From positions 37,426 to 101,425 of the forward strand of contig NKIQ01000011.1 in assembly GCA_002256005.1 (NCBI GenBank): DNA of 64,000 nt, given 5' to 3'. A program made the translations under genes and the position numbers. Numbering within the stretch: the stretch's first letter is position 1; each line of letters starts with the position of its first letter. Shown here piece by piece: positions 56,655 to 64,000 of the stretch. Under the pieces are notes generated by a model, which was not told the DNA's origin, made no database searches, and was given only the letters and a program-made list of their open reading frames with translations. The stretch is from Alphaproteobacteria bacterium PA4. Lineage in GTDB: Bacteria; Pseudomonadota; Alphaproteobacteria; Sphingomonadales; Sphingomonadaceae.

Positions 56655-57953
56655 TCAGGCCGACCATTCGGCGACATCGTCGCGCTGGCCGATCAGCGCC
56701 AGCCCGTGCGCGATGGAGGTCAGCTCGCCGCCGACGGCGACACGCTCGGCCCCGAAGCGCCGGGTGAAGATGCGGTTGACCGCCGGGATCAGCGACGAAC
56801 CGCCGGTCATGAACACCCGGTCGATGTCGCGCTCGGTAACGCCCGCGGTTGCCAGCGCCTGATCGACGGTGGCTTCGATGCGGGCGAGATCCTCGCTGAT
56901 CCAGGCTTCGAAATCGGCGCGCGTCACATCGGCCTTGATGTCCATCCCGGCGCCGGCGAAGCGGAACGTCGCGCCTTCCGCGCTGGACAGCTGGCGCTTG
57001 ACCTGGCCGATGGCATCGTAAAGCGGATAGCCGAGATCATTGTCGATGACCGCGATCAGCCGCGCGATGGCATCGGGGTCGCTGGCCTGGCGGTGCAGGC
57101 GGCGCAATTCCTCCAGCGTGCGGCGGTTGCGCATCAGCGCCAGCCGCGACCAATTGCCGAAATCGGCGAAATAGCCGGCGGGAATCAGCAGCGTCTTGTC
57201 GAACGAGCGATATTCGCCGCCCTTGCCCAGCCGCGGCAGCACCAGCCGGTCGAGCAGCCGGAAATCGAAATCATCGCCGGCAATGCCGATCCCGGCATGG
57301 CCCAGCGCGGTGAAGCGCTGCGCGGCGCCCGGCGCCTGCATGTGGACGACCGAAAAATCGCTGGTGCCGCCGCCGAAATCGGCGACCAGCACGGTCGCGG
57401 CGTCGTTCAGCCGGGCGGCATAGGTGAAGGCAGCGGCCAGCGGTTCATAGACATAATGGATGTCGGCGCCGAAGCCGGCGAACATCGCGTCATAGCGCTG
57501 CCGGGCCAGCGCCGGATCCGGGGCATGGCCGGCATAGGCGACCGGGCGGCCGACGACGATCCGGCTGTCGCGTGCCGCCATGCTGCCGCCGGCGTGGCGG
57601 GCGAGGTGATCGAGAAACAGGCGGCCCAGCGTTTCGAAGCTGTAGCGCTGTTCGAAGATCGCGGCGCGTTCGAAGCTGCGGTTCGCCGCCACCGATTTGA
57701 ACGACTGGATGAAGCGGCAGCCCTGCGGCCAGCCGAGATATTCGGCAACCGCCCAAGGCCCGGCGGCGGACGCAACGCCGGTGCTGGTGGCATCATCTTC
57801 CCAGAAGCACAGCGCCGAGCGGAACACATCGGTCGGCGCGTCGGGCGCGGCAAAGGCGATCAGCTGCGGTGCCGTGGCCGGTGCTGCCAGCGCGGCGACG
57901 CTGTTGGTGGTGCCGAAATCGAGCCCGATGACGGGCCGGGGGGCCGTTCGCAT
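56655..57953 (-). CDS. Hsp70 family protein, YegD-like
   Basis: 432 aa from the ATG at 57953, with GGAGG upstream. Actin/Hsp70 ATPase motifs: phosphate-1 GLDFGTTNS, phosphate-2 VADFGGGTSDFS, adenosine FMTGGSSLIP. It lacks the substrate-binding half of DnaK, as YegD does. Putative chaperone-type ATPase of unknown client. Upstream of the ferritin-like gene on the same strand. Confidence 0.92.
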   Translation of the reverse strand: MRTAPRPVIGLDFGTTNSVAALAAPATAPQLIAFAAPDAPTDVFRSALCFWEDDATSTGVASAAGPWAVAEYLGWPQGCRFIQSFKSVAANRSFERAAIFEQRYSFETLGRLFLDHLARHAGGSMAARDSRIVVGRPVAYAGHAPDPALARQRYDAMFAGFGADIHYVYEPLAAAFTYAARLNDAATVLVADFGGGTSDFSVVHMQAPGAAQRFTALGHAGIGIAGDDFDFRLLDRLVLPRLGKGGEYRSFDKTLLIPAGYFADFGNWSRLALMRNRRTLEELRRLHRQASDPDAIARLIAVIDNDLGYPLYDAIGQVKRQLSSAEGATFRFAGAGMDIKADVTRADFEAWISEDLARIEATVDQALATAGVTERDIDRVFMTGGSSLIPAVNRIFTRRFGAERVAVGGELTSIAHGLALIGQRDDVAEWSA

Positions 57954-58111
57954 GTCTGGCCTCCGCTGGGCAATGGGGCGGCGGCCTATGCCCGCAAAGC
58001 GGCGTGGCTGGCAAGCGCCGATGGCGCCACGGTCGCGATTTAGCCAGCTTGCCGGGCTGTGCCCGCCGTGTTTCCTTCGCCGCCAATAACAAGAGCAGCC
58101 TGGGGATCGAC

Positions 58112-59806
58112 ATGCATTACGCCGAACTGGCAAGGGCGCGGGATGAACTGACCGGGCCGGGGGGCGCGTTCGAGATCGAGCAGATCCCGGTGCGCGGCCA
58201 GCGCTTGCGCGCCTACAAGCATGCGCTGCCCGATGTGCGCACGCTGTGGCTGTCGACGCGCCAGTTCGCCGAGCGGCCCTACCTCATCTATGAAGACGAG
58301 CGGCTGAGCTATGCAGAGGCCCATGACCGGGTCACCGCCATCGCGGCCTGGCTGGCGGCACAGGGCGTGGTGCCTGGCGACCGTGTCGCCATCGCCATGC
58401 GCAACTATCCCGAATGGCTGCTGATCTATTGGGCCTGCGTGTCGTGCGGCATCGCCGTCGTCGGCATGAACGCCTGGTGGACGGCGGAGGAGATGGCCTA
58501 TGCGCTCACCGATTCCGCGCCCCGGGTCATGTTTCTCGATGCCGAGCGGCTGGCGCGCTATCGCGGCATGGACACGCCGCCGCCGGGCCTGACGCTGGTC
58601 GGTGTCCGCCTCGCCGAAACCCCCGCCGACGTCATCCCCTATGCCGATGTCATCGCCCATGCCGGCACCATGCCCGACGTCGCCATCGATCCCGACAGCG
58701 ACGCCTGCATCTTCTACACCTCCGGCACTACCGGTTTCCCCAAGGGTGCGCAGCTGACGCATCGCGGCTGCATTACCAATCTCTTCAACATGCTCTACGC
58801 CGGCGCGTCCACGGCGCTCGCCACCCAGCGCGCCACCGGCGTGGTGCCGCCAGCGACGCCGCCGGTGCCGGTGTCGCTGCTGACGACGCCGCTGTTCCAT
58901 GTCACTGCCAACAATTGCGGCGCCTATGCCACCACCGCCGCCGGCGGCGCCATCGTCCTCATGTACCGCTGGGATGCAGGGCAAGCGCTGCGGATCATCG
59001 CCCGCGAGCGCGTCACCTCCATTGGCGGCGTACCGGTGATGGCGCGCGAGCTGATCAACCATCCGGATTTCGAGACGACCGATGTGTCGAGCCTGTCGGC
59101 CATGTCCGGCGGCGGCGCCCAGGTGCCGCCCGATCTGGTCCACAAGATCGAAAAGCAGGTCGCCAACGCCCGGCCGAGCACCGGCTATGGCATGACCGAA
59201 ACCTGCGGGATCATCACCTCCGTCGCCGGCGATTTCTTCGTCGCCAAGCCCGACAGCGCCGGCCCGGCGATGCCGAGCTATGAGGCGCGCTGCGTCGATG
59301 ATGCGGGCAATACCGTGGCCCCGGGCGAAACCGGCGAGCTGTGGGTGAAGGGCGCCGCCGTCATCAAGGGCTATATCAACCGCCCGGAAGCCACCGCCAG
59401 CGCCATCACCGACGGCTGGCTGCACACCGGCGACATCGCCCGCATCGACGAAGACGGCTTCATCTTCATCGTTGATCGCAAGAAGGACATGGTGCTGCGC
59501 GGCGGCGAGAATGTCTATTGCGCCGAAGTCGAGGCCACCATCTACCGCCACCCCGCCATCGCCGAATGCTGCGCCTTTGGCGTGCCCGATGAACGGCTGG
59601 GCGAGGAAGTCGGCGTCGCCGTGCTGCTGAAGCCCGGCGAAACGCTGGACGGTGACGATCTGCGCCGCTTCTGCGCCACCCTCACCGCCAGCTACAAGGT
59701 GCCGCGCTACATCTGGTTCATGGACGAACCATTGCCCCGCAACGCCAGCGGCAAGTTCCTGAAGCGCGAATTGCGCGACCGGCTGGCGCGGGATGTGGCG
59801 GGGTGA
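58112..59806 (+). CDS. Acyl-CoA synthetase / AMP-binding ligase
   Basis: 564 aa from the ATG at 58112. Adenylate-forming motifs: YTSGTTGFPKGAQLTH (P-loop), GYGMTETCG, WLHTGDIARIDEDGFIFIVDRKKDM, and catalytic Lys in NASGKFLKRE. Activates a carboxylate to its CoA thioester; chain length not readable. Divergent from the Hsp70 gene by 158 bp. Cytoplasmic. Confidence 0.93.
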   Translation: MHYAELARARDELTGPGGAFEIEQIPVRGQRLRAYKHALPDVRTLWLSTRQFAERPYLIYEDERLSYAEAHDRVTAIAAWLAAQGVVPGDRVAIAMRNYPEWLLIYWACVSCGIAVVGMNAWWTAEEMAYALTDSAPRVMFLDAERLARYRGMDTPPPGLTLVGVRLAETPADVIPYADVIAHAGTMPDVAIDPDSDACIFYTSGTTGFPKGAQLTHRGCITNLFNMLYAGASTALATQRATGVVPPATPPVPVSLLTTPLFHVTANNCGAYATTAAGGAIVLMYRWDAGQALRIIARERVTSIGGVPVMARELINHPDFETTDVSSLSAMSGGGAQVPPDLVHKIEKQVANARPSTGYGMTETCGIITSVAGDFFVAKPDSAGPAMPSYEARCVDDAGNTVAPGETGELWVKGAAVIKGYINRPEATASAITDGWLHTGDIARIDEDGFIFIVDRKKDMVLRGGENVYCAEVEATIYRHPAIAECCAFGVPDERLGEEVGVAVLLKPGETLDGDDLRRFCATLTASYKVPRYIWFMDEPLPRNASGKFLKRELRDRLARDVAG

Positions 59807-59853
59807 GGGGGCAGCAAGAGCGGGAGAAGAAAGCCTCCGGCGGCTGGGGCCTC

Positions 59854-60040
59854 AGGGTCCGGACTCATAAATTACAGGGGTCGTCACGCGGTCAGCAAGC
59901 CCGGCAGGCGTGAGCGATTGCAGCCAAATAGCATCGTTGCGGTCGCTCGCCGGGGGGCAAAGCCCCGCCAGCGCGCCCGCGCCTAGCCGGTTCGCCTCTC
60001 CAGCCCATGCCGACCCCTGTAATTTATGAGTCCGGACCCT
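59854..60040. mobile_element. 187-bp MITE-like element with perfect 30-bp terminal inverted repeats
   Basis: 59854-59883 and 60011-60040 are exact reverse complements (outer end AGGGTCCGGACTC). The 127-bp centre is non-coding. Removing the element joins GGGGCCTC to AGGCCCC, which restores an intact repeat identical to the copy at 24610-24624. A non-autonomous transposon is the best reading; no transposase or clear target duplication is seen. Confidence 0.8.
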
Positions 60041-60111
60041 AGGCCCCAGACCCCGTATGGTTCAGTTCGTAACGCAAACCAACGTAAGGTTAATTCTGGT
60101 AAGTGCTGTCC

Positions 60112-60198
60112 GTCATGCTGAACTTGTTTCAGCATCCATCTCACTGACGAGAACGCTTTCGGGTTGCAAGGTGGATGCTGAAACACGTTCAGCATGAC
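60112..60198. repeat. Palindromic CGTCATGCTGAAC repeat
   Basis: Left arm GTCATGCTGAACTTGTTTCAG with GCATCCA, right arm its near-complement ending GTTCAGCATGAC, around about 30 bp. This motif is widely dispersed in sphingomonad genomes as I recall; only one copy is in the window. Confidence 0.75.
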
Positions 60199-60229
60199 GA
60201 CGTTTCAGAATAACAAGCACACCCCAACA

Positions 60230-60266
60230 AATGGGGTCTGGGGCCAAGGCCCCAGCCGCCGGAGGC
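60230..60266. repeat. GCCTCCGGCGGC-family repeat copy
   Basis: Reads as the reverse complement of GCCTCCGGCGGCTGGGGCC, a TT spacer, and GGCCCCAGACCCCATT. T-runs follow on the right, just before the lactonase stop. Confidence 0.85.
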
Positions 60267-60278
60267 GCTTTTCCGCTT

Positions 60279-61163
60279 TTAGCCCCGAAACATATGCGGC
60301 GCCAGCCCGACCACCCCCGGATCGGCCTCGAACAGCGCGCCGGCGGCCGGGTCGTCGCGGCCGCCGCTGGCCGAGGTGATGAACATGCGGTCGAGCCCTG
60401 GCCCCGCGAAGACCAGATTGGTGACATGGGCGGTCGGCACGGCGATGGCGCGGTCGAACAGGCCGGAGGGCAGGAAGCGCGACACCTGTGAGCGGGCGGC
60501 GGGGTCATGGTTGTAGAAGGCAATCCACAGCCCGCCTTCGGCGTCGCAGGCCATGCCGTCGGGCGCTCCGGCTTCGGGTGGAAACACCAGATGCACGGCG
60601 CGCGGACCCAGACTGCCGTCGGGGCGTAGAGCGAAGCGATAGACGGTGCTGCGGGCGGAGTCGGTATGGTAGAGCGTGGCGCCATCGGGGCTGAGCGCCG
60701 GACCATTGGCGATGGTCAGGCCATCGTCATGGCGGCTGACCTGGCCATCGGGATCGAGCCGGTAGAGCGCGCCCGTGGCCGGCCAGGCCGGGGGCGGCCC
60801 GTCGGCGACCGGCATGGAGCCGGCCCAGATGCGGCCGCGGGCATCGGCCTTGGCATCGTTGAGGCGATTGCCGGGGCGTTCGGGGTGCGGATTGGCGATC
60901 GGCGTCAGGCGGAAGGGATCGAGCGAAAGCTGGTGGAAGCCCGATTGCAGGCCGACGACAAAGCCGCCGGCGGCGCGCTCGATGATCCAGCCGATCATTT
61001 CCGGCATGTCCCAATGCCGGGTCGTGCCATCCGCCAGCAGCCGTCGCCAGAGCTTCTGGCCAAGGATGTCGGTCCAATAGACGGCGCCGTCGCGGGCGCT
61101 CCACAACAGGCCTTCGCCCAGCGTATCGCGCGCCGCGCGGGGGACGATCCGGGCGATGGTCAT
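60279..61163 (-). CDS. SMP-30/gluconolactonase-family lactonase
   Basis: 294 aa from the ATG at 61163 (a TTG at 61172 overlaps the previous stop). Six-bladed propeller pattern of SMP-30 lactonases: LGEGLLWSARDGAVYWTDI near the start, NRLNDAKADARGRIWAGSM, LTIANGPALSPDGATLYHTDS, and GAPDGMACDAEGGLWIA. The acidic/Asn metal ligands (E18-type, N, D) are present. Opens a sugar lactone. Follows the dehydratase gene. Confidence 0.92.
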   Translation of the reverse strand: MTIARIVPRAARDTLGEGLLWSARDGAVYWTDILGQKLWRRLLADGTTRHWDMPEMIGWIIERAAGGFVVGLQSGFHQLSLDPFRLTPIANPHPERPGNRLNDAKADARGRIWAGSMPVADGPPPAWPATGALYRLDPDGQVSRHDDGLTIANGPALSPDGATLYHTDSARSTVYRFALRPDGSLGPRAVHLVFPPEAGAPDGMACDAEGGLWIAFYNHDPAARSQVSRFLPSGLFDRAIAVPTAHVTNLVFAGPGLDRMFITSASGGRDDPAAGALFEADPGVVGLAPHMFRG

Positions 61164-61168
61164 CGCGC

Positions 61169-62965
61169 TCAATGGCTGTCGCGCGGCAGGCCGCGGGTCT
61201 GGGCGATGCGCTGGAATTCGACGGCGGATTCGATGACCGCGCCGCCCGGATATTGCCCGGTGATCTGGCGGTGCAGCGCCTGCCAGGGCGTCTGCGCCGC
61301 CGGGATGGCATAGCCGCCGGCGTCGGCCAGAGCGGCAGCGCGCGCCGCCAGTTCGGCGTCATCGACCAACAGCATGACGGTGCGCGCGTTGAGATCGATG
61401 CGGATACGGTCGCCCGACCGGAGCAGCGCCAGGCCGCCGCCGACCGCGGCTTCCGGGCTGGCGTTGAGGATGGAGGGGCTGCCGGAGGTGCCGGATTGGC
61501 GGCCATCGCCGATGCAGGGCAGGGCGTCGATGCCGGCGCGGATGAGGGCGGCGGGGGCACGCATGTTCACCACCTCGGCGCCGCCGGGATAGGCGATGGG
61601 GCCGACGCCGCGGATGACGAGAAAGCTGGTGTCATCGATGCCCAGCGAAGGATCATCGATGCGGGCGTGATAATCTTCCGGCCCGTCGAAGACGATGGCG
61701 GTGCCGGTGAAGGCTTCGGGGTCTTGCGGGTCGGAGAGGTAGCGGGCGCGGAAATCCGGCGAGATGACGCTGGTCTTCATCACCGCCGCGTCGAACAGAT
61801 TGCCGCTAAGCACCGTCAGCCCGGCATCGGCGAGCAGGGGCCGGGCGAGCGGGCGGATGACATCCTCATCCTGGCTGCGGGCGTGCTGGTTGTTGTCGGC
61901 GATGGTCCGGCCATTGGCGGTGAGCGCGCTGCCATCGAGCAGCCCGGCGCGCAGCAGTTCGCCGATCACCGCCGGCACGCCGCCGGCGCGGTAATAATCC
62001 TCGCCCAGATAGATGCCGGCGGGTTGCAGATTGACCAGCAGCGGCACACCGGCGCCATGCGCCTGCCAGTCATCGAGGCTCAGTTCGACACCGATATGCC
62101 GGGCGATGGCGTTCAGGTGAATGGGCGCGTTGGTCGAACCGCCGATGGCGGAATTGACGCGGATGGCGTTGAGAAAGGCAGCGCGGGTGAGGATATCCGA
62201 CGGCTTGCGGTCCGCCCGCACCATCTCCACCGCCGCCAGCCCGGTTTCATAGGCGGACTGGCCGCGATCGCGATAGGGCGCCGGAATGGCGGCGGAGCCG
62301 GGCAGCGACATGCCGAGCGCTTCGGTGAGCGAGTTCATCGTCGTCGCCGTGCCCATCGTGTTGCAGAACCCGGTGGAGGGGGCCGAGGACGCGATCAGCT
62401 CGATGAACCCCTTATAGTCGATCTCTCCGGCCGCCAGCAGCTGCCGCGCCTTCCAGATGATGGTGCCGGAGCCGGTGCGCTCCCCCTGCCACCAGCCGTT
62501 GAGCATCGGGCCGACCGACAGGGCGATGGCCGGGATGTTGACGGTGGCGGCGGCCATCAGGCAGGCCGGCGTGGTCTTGTCGCAACCGATGGTCAGCACC
62601 ACGCCATCGAGCGGGTAACCGTGCAGCACCTCGACCAGCGACAGATAGGCGAGGTTGCGATCGATGGCGGCGGTCGGCCGCTTGCCGGTTTCCTGGATGG
62701 GGTGGATGGGGAATTCCAGCGGGATGCCGCCGGCGTCGCGGATGCCGTCGCGCACCCGTTCGGCCAGCACCAGATGGTGGCGGTTGCAGGGGGCGAGGTC
62801 ACTGCCGGTCTGGGCGATGCCAATGATCGGGCGCTGCGACTGCAATTCGGCGACCGACAGGCCGAAGTTGAGATAGCGCTCCAGATACAGCGCCGTCATG
62901 TCGGGGTTGGCCGGATTGTCGAACCAGGCGCGGGAGCGGAGCGGCGTTGGAGGCGTGTCGGTCAT
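61169..62965 (-). CDS. IlvD/Edd-family sugar-acid dehydratase
   Basis: 598 aa. Pattern [40 protein letters not shown] and [27 protein letters not shown], with the cluster Cys residues of the family, then [20 protein letters not shown]. Size and wording match L-arabinonate/D-xylonate/galactonate-type dehydratases rather than IlvD. Iron-sulfur enzyme that turns an aldonate into a 2-keto-3-deoxy acid. Divergent from the dehydrogenase. Confidence 0.9.
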   Translation of the reverse strand: MTDTPPTPLRSRAWFDNPANPDMTALYLERYLNFGLSVAELQSQRPIIGIAQTGSDLAPCNRHHLVLAERVRDGIRDAGGIPLEFPIHPIQETGKRPTAAIDRNLAYLSLVEVLHGYPLDGVVLTIGCDKTTPACLMAAATVNIPAIALSVGPMLNGWWQGERTGSGTIIWKARQLLAAGEIDYKGFIELIASSAPSTGFCNTMGTATTMNSLTEALGMSLPGSAAIPAPYRDRGQSAYETGLAAVEMVRADRKPSDILTRAAFLNAIRVNSAIGGSTNAPIHLNAIARHIGVELSLDDWQAHGAGVPLLVNLQPAGIYLGEDYYRAGGVPAVIGELLRAGLLDGSALTANGRTIADNNQHARSQDEDVIRPLARPLLADAGLTVLSGNLFDAAVMKTSVISPDFRARYLSDPQDPEAFTGTAIVFDGPEDYHARIDDPSLGIDDTSFLVIRGVGPIAYPGGAEVVNMRAPAALIRAGIDALPCIGDGRQSGTSGSPSILNASPEAAVGGGLALLRSGDRIRIDLNARTVMLLVDDAELAARAAALADAGGYAIPAAQTPWQALHRQITGQYPGGAVIESAVEFQRIAQTRGLPRDSH

Positions 62966-62984
62966 CGCCCCAGTCTAGGCGCGC

Positions 62985-62998
62985 GCGTGTCGACACGC
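62985..62998. promoter_or_regulatory. 14-bp palindrome in the divergent sugar promoter
   Basis: GCGTGTCGACACGC, perfect dyad with a central CG, in the 46-bp gap between the dehydratase and dehydrogenase starts. Fits an operator for a LacI- or GntR-type regulator. No regulator gene is in view. Confidence 0.5.
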
Positions 62999-63011
62999 TA
63001 GCAGAGTCGCC

Positions 63012-63923
63012 ATGACCAAGCTCCGTCTCGCGCTGATCGGCATCGGCAAGATCGCCCGTGACCAGCATCTGCCGGCCATCGCCGCCAGCCCGGATTTCAC
63101 CCTCGCCGCCGCCGTCAGCCGCAATGCGACCGTCGAGGGCGTGCCGAATTTTGCCGATATCGACGCGCTGATCGCCTCGGGCCTCGCCATCGATGCGGTG
63201 TCGATCTGCACGCCGCCGCTCGGCCGCCATGGCATCGCGGCGCGGGCGCTGGCCGCCGGCTGGCATGTCATGCTCGAAAAGCCGCCGGGCGCAACGCTGG
63301 CCGAAGTGCAGGCGCTGCGCCCCGGCACGCGCACGCTCTACGCCAGCTGGCATTCGCGCGCCGCTGCGGGCGTGGCACCGGCGCGGGCCTGGCTGGCGGA
63401 GCGGCGCATCCGGTCGGCGCGCATCGACTGGCGCGAGGACATCCGCCACTGGCATCCGGGGCAGGACTGGATCCTGGCGCCCGGCGGGCTCGGCGTCTTC
63501 GATCCTGGCATCAACGCGCTGTCGATCGCGACGGCGATCCTGCCGCAGCCGCTGTTCGTGACCGCGGCGCAGCTGGATTTCCCGGCCAATCGCGGCGCGC
63601 CGATCGCGGCGGCGCTGACACTGGCGCAGGGCGATTCGGTGGTGACGGCGGGCTTCGATTTCCTGCAGGCGGGGCCGCAAAGCTGGGACATCGCGGTCGA
63701 AACCGATACGGGCTCGCTGCTGCTCCGCGATGGCGGCGCGACATTGGTCATCGATGGCGTGGGACAGGCGCTGGCGGAGACGGGCGAATATCCGGGGCTG
63801 TATCGCCATTTCGCCGCGTGCATCGCGGCGGGGCGCAGCGATGTCGATCTCGCGCCGCTGGCATTGGTGGCGGATGCGTTTTTGATCGGGGCGCGGCGCG
63901 AAGTAGCGGCGTTCGAGTTCTAG
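63012..63923 (+). CDS. D-galactose 1-dehydrogenase, Gfo/Idh/MocA family
   Basis: 303 aa. N-terminal Rossmann motif LALIGIGKIARDQHLPAI, the EKPPGATL loop of Gfo/Idh enzymes, and the segment DWREDIRHWHPGQDWI followed by GLGVFDPGINALSIAT, which I recognise from Pseudomonas D-galactose 1-dehydrogenase. Oxidises D-galactose (or L-arabinose) to the lactone. With the lactonase and dehydratase it forms an oxidative sugar route. Confidence 0.9.
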   Translation: MTKLRLALIGIGKIARDQHLPAIAASPDFTLAAAVSRNATVEGVPNFADIDALIASGLAIDAVSICTPPLGRHGIAARALAAGWHVMLEKPPGATLAEVQALRPGTRTLYASWHSRAAAGVAPARAWLAERRIRSARIDWREDIRHWHPGQDWILAPGGLGVFDPGINALSIATAILPQPLFVTAAQLDFPANRGAPIAAALTLAQGDSVVTAGFDFLQAGPQSWDIAVETDTGSLLLRDGGATLVIDGVGQALAETGEYPGLYRHFAACIAAGRSDVDLAPLALVADAFLIGARREVAAFEF

Positions 63924-63942
63924 GACAAAATCTGGTCGTTAG

Positions 63943-64000
63943 CCCCCTCTCCCGCTTGCGGGAGAGGCGACTCGCCGCCATGGGCGAGCGGGTGACGGAG
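63943..64000. repeat. CCCTCTCCC palindromic repeat, cut by the window end
   Basis: CCCCTCTCCCGCTTGCGGGA and a CTCGCCGCCATGGGCGAG hairpin, same family as 33836-33977. Continues beyond 64000. Confidence 0.8.

Larger units (their letters stand above)
59807..60278. repeat. 472-bp gene-free stretch packed with repeats
   Basis: From left: left half of a GCCTCCGGCGGC repeat (59833-59853), a 187-bp inverted-repeat element (59854-60040), the right half of the same repeat (60041-60054), a CGTCATGCTGAAC-type palindrome (60112-60198), and a second repeat copy in opposite orientation (60230-60266). No coding signal. Confidence 0.85.

Noticed and set aside
59854..60040. Insertion sequence with transposase
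   Set aside because: The element is only 187 bp and its centre has no reading frame, so it can only be non-autonomous.
61172..63001. 609-codon frame on the + strand
   Set aside because: Antisense to the IlvD/Edd dehydratase.

Overview
The window is GC-rich, gene-dense DNA from an alphaproteobacterium, most likely a member of the Sphingomonadales. The pointers are: three exported proteins ending in PEPxxWA-CTERM sorting tails; the order phoR-pstSCAB-phoU-phoB with long PstC and PstA subunits; alphaproteobacterial marker families (NDUFA12, DUF2155, DUF2794, paired YdcH/DUF465 proteins); and a TonB-dependent receptor of sphingomonad type. Genus is not resolved. No phage, plasmid, CRISPR or rRNA genes were seen. 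There is one tRNA, tRNA-Pro(CGG).

Layout. 0-10 kb: a lipoprotein, an EpmB-like radical SAM enzyme, a secreted transglutaminase/TPR protein, a possible PAP/fibrillin-like protein, a PNPOx-like flavoprotein, a membrane protein, a PEP-CTERM protein, a TetR-VOC fusion regulator with a 33-bp palindrome over its start, two small YdcH-type proteins and a TPR protein. 10-21.4 kb: amino-sugar supply (glmU-glmS), gph, and the complete phosphate regulon with a tandem Pho box. 21.7-29.4 kb: a SDR enzyme, MAPEG, BamD, a 2H phosphoesterase, an oxyR-quinone reductase-aldehyde dehydrogenase run, cysE and DUF2794. 29.4-32.5 kb: CoxG-XdhC-MocA-like maturation factors for a molybdenum hydroxylase whose structural genes are not in the window. 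32.7-36.2 kb: a double cold-shock protein, DUF192 and a TonB receptor.

36.4-42.9 kb: the conserved block NDUFA12-MlaD-DUF2155 facing aat-EamA-accC-accB-aroQ, then a ThiS-ThiG fusion. 42.9-49.4 kb: a DUF559 endonuclease gene bracketed by repeats, rppH, an HSL-family esterase, an Mla-type lipid ABC system (MlaE, MlaF, MlaD, lipoprotein) and a HAD phosphatase. 49.5-52.2 kb: two PEP-CTERM proteases (zinc metalloprotease and trypsin-like). 52.3-60 kb: acnA, tRNA-Pro, trmL, a two-repeat ferritin-like protein, a YegD-like Hsp70 and an acyl-CoA synthetase. 60.3-64 kb: a sugar-oxidation cluster (lactonase, IlvD/Edd dehydratase, divergent D-galactose 1-dehydrogenase).

The intergenic space carries four palindromic repeat families, two of them in paired arrangements. 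One copy of the GCCTCCGGCGGC family is interrupted by a 187-bp element with perfect 30-bp terminal inverted repeats. These repeats, the repeat-bracketed DUF559 gene and the TetR-VOC regulator with its palindrome are the least conventional things in the window. Long reading frames antisense to the real genes are a composition effect and were left out.
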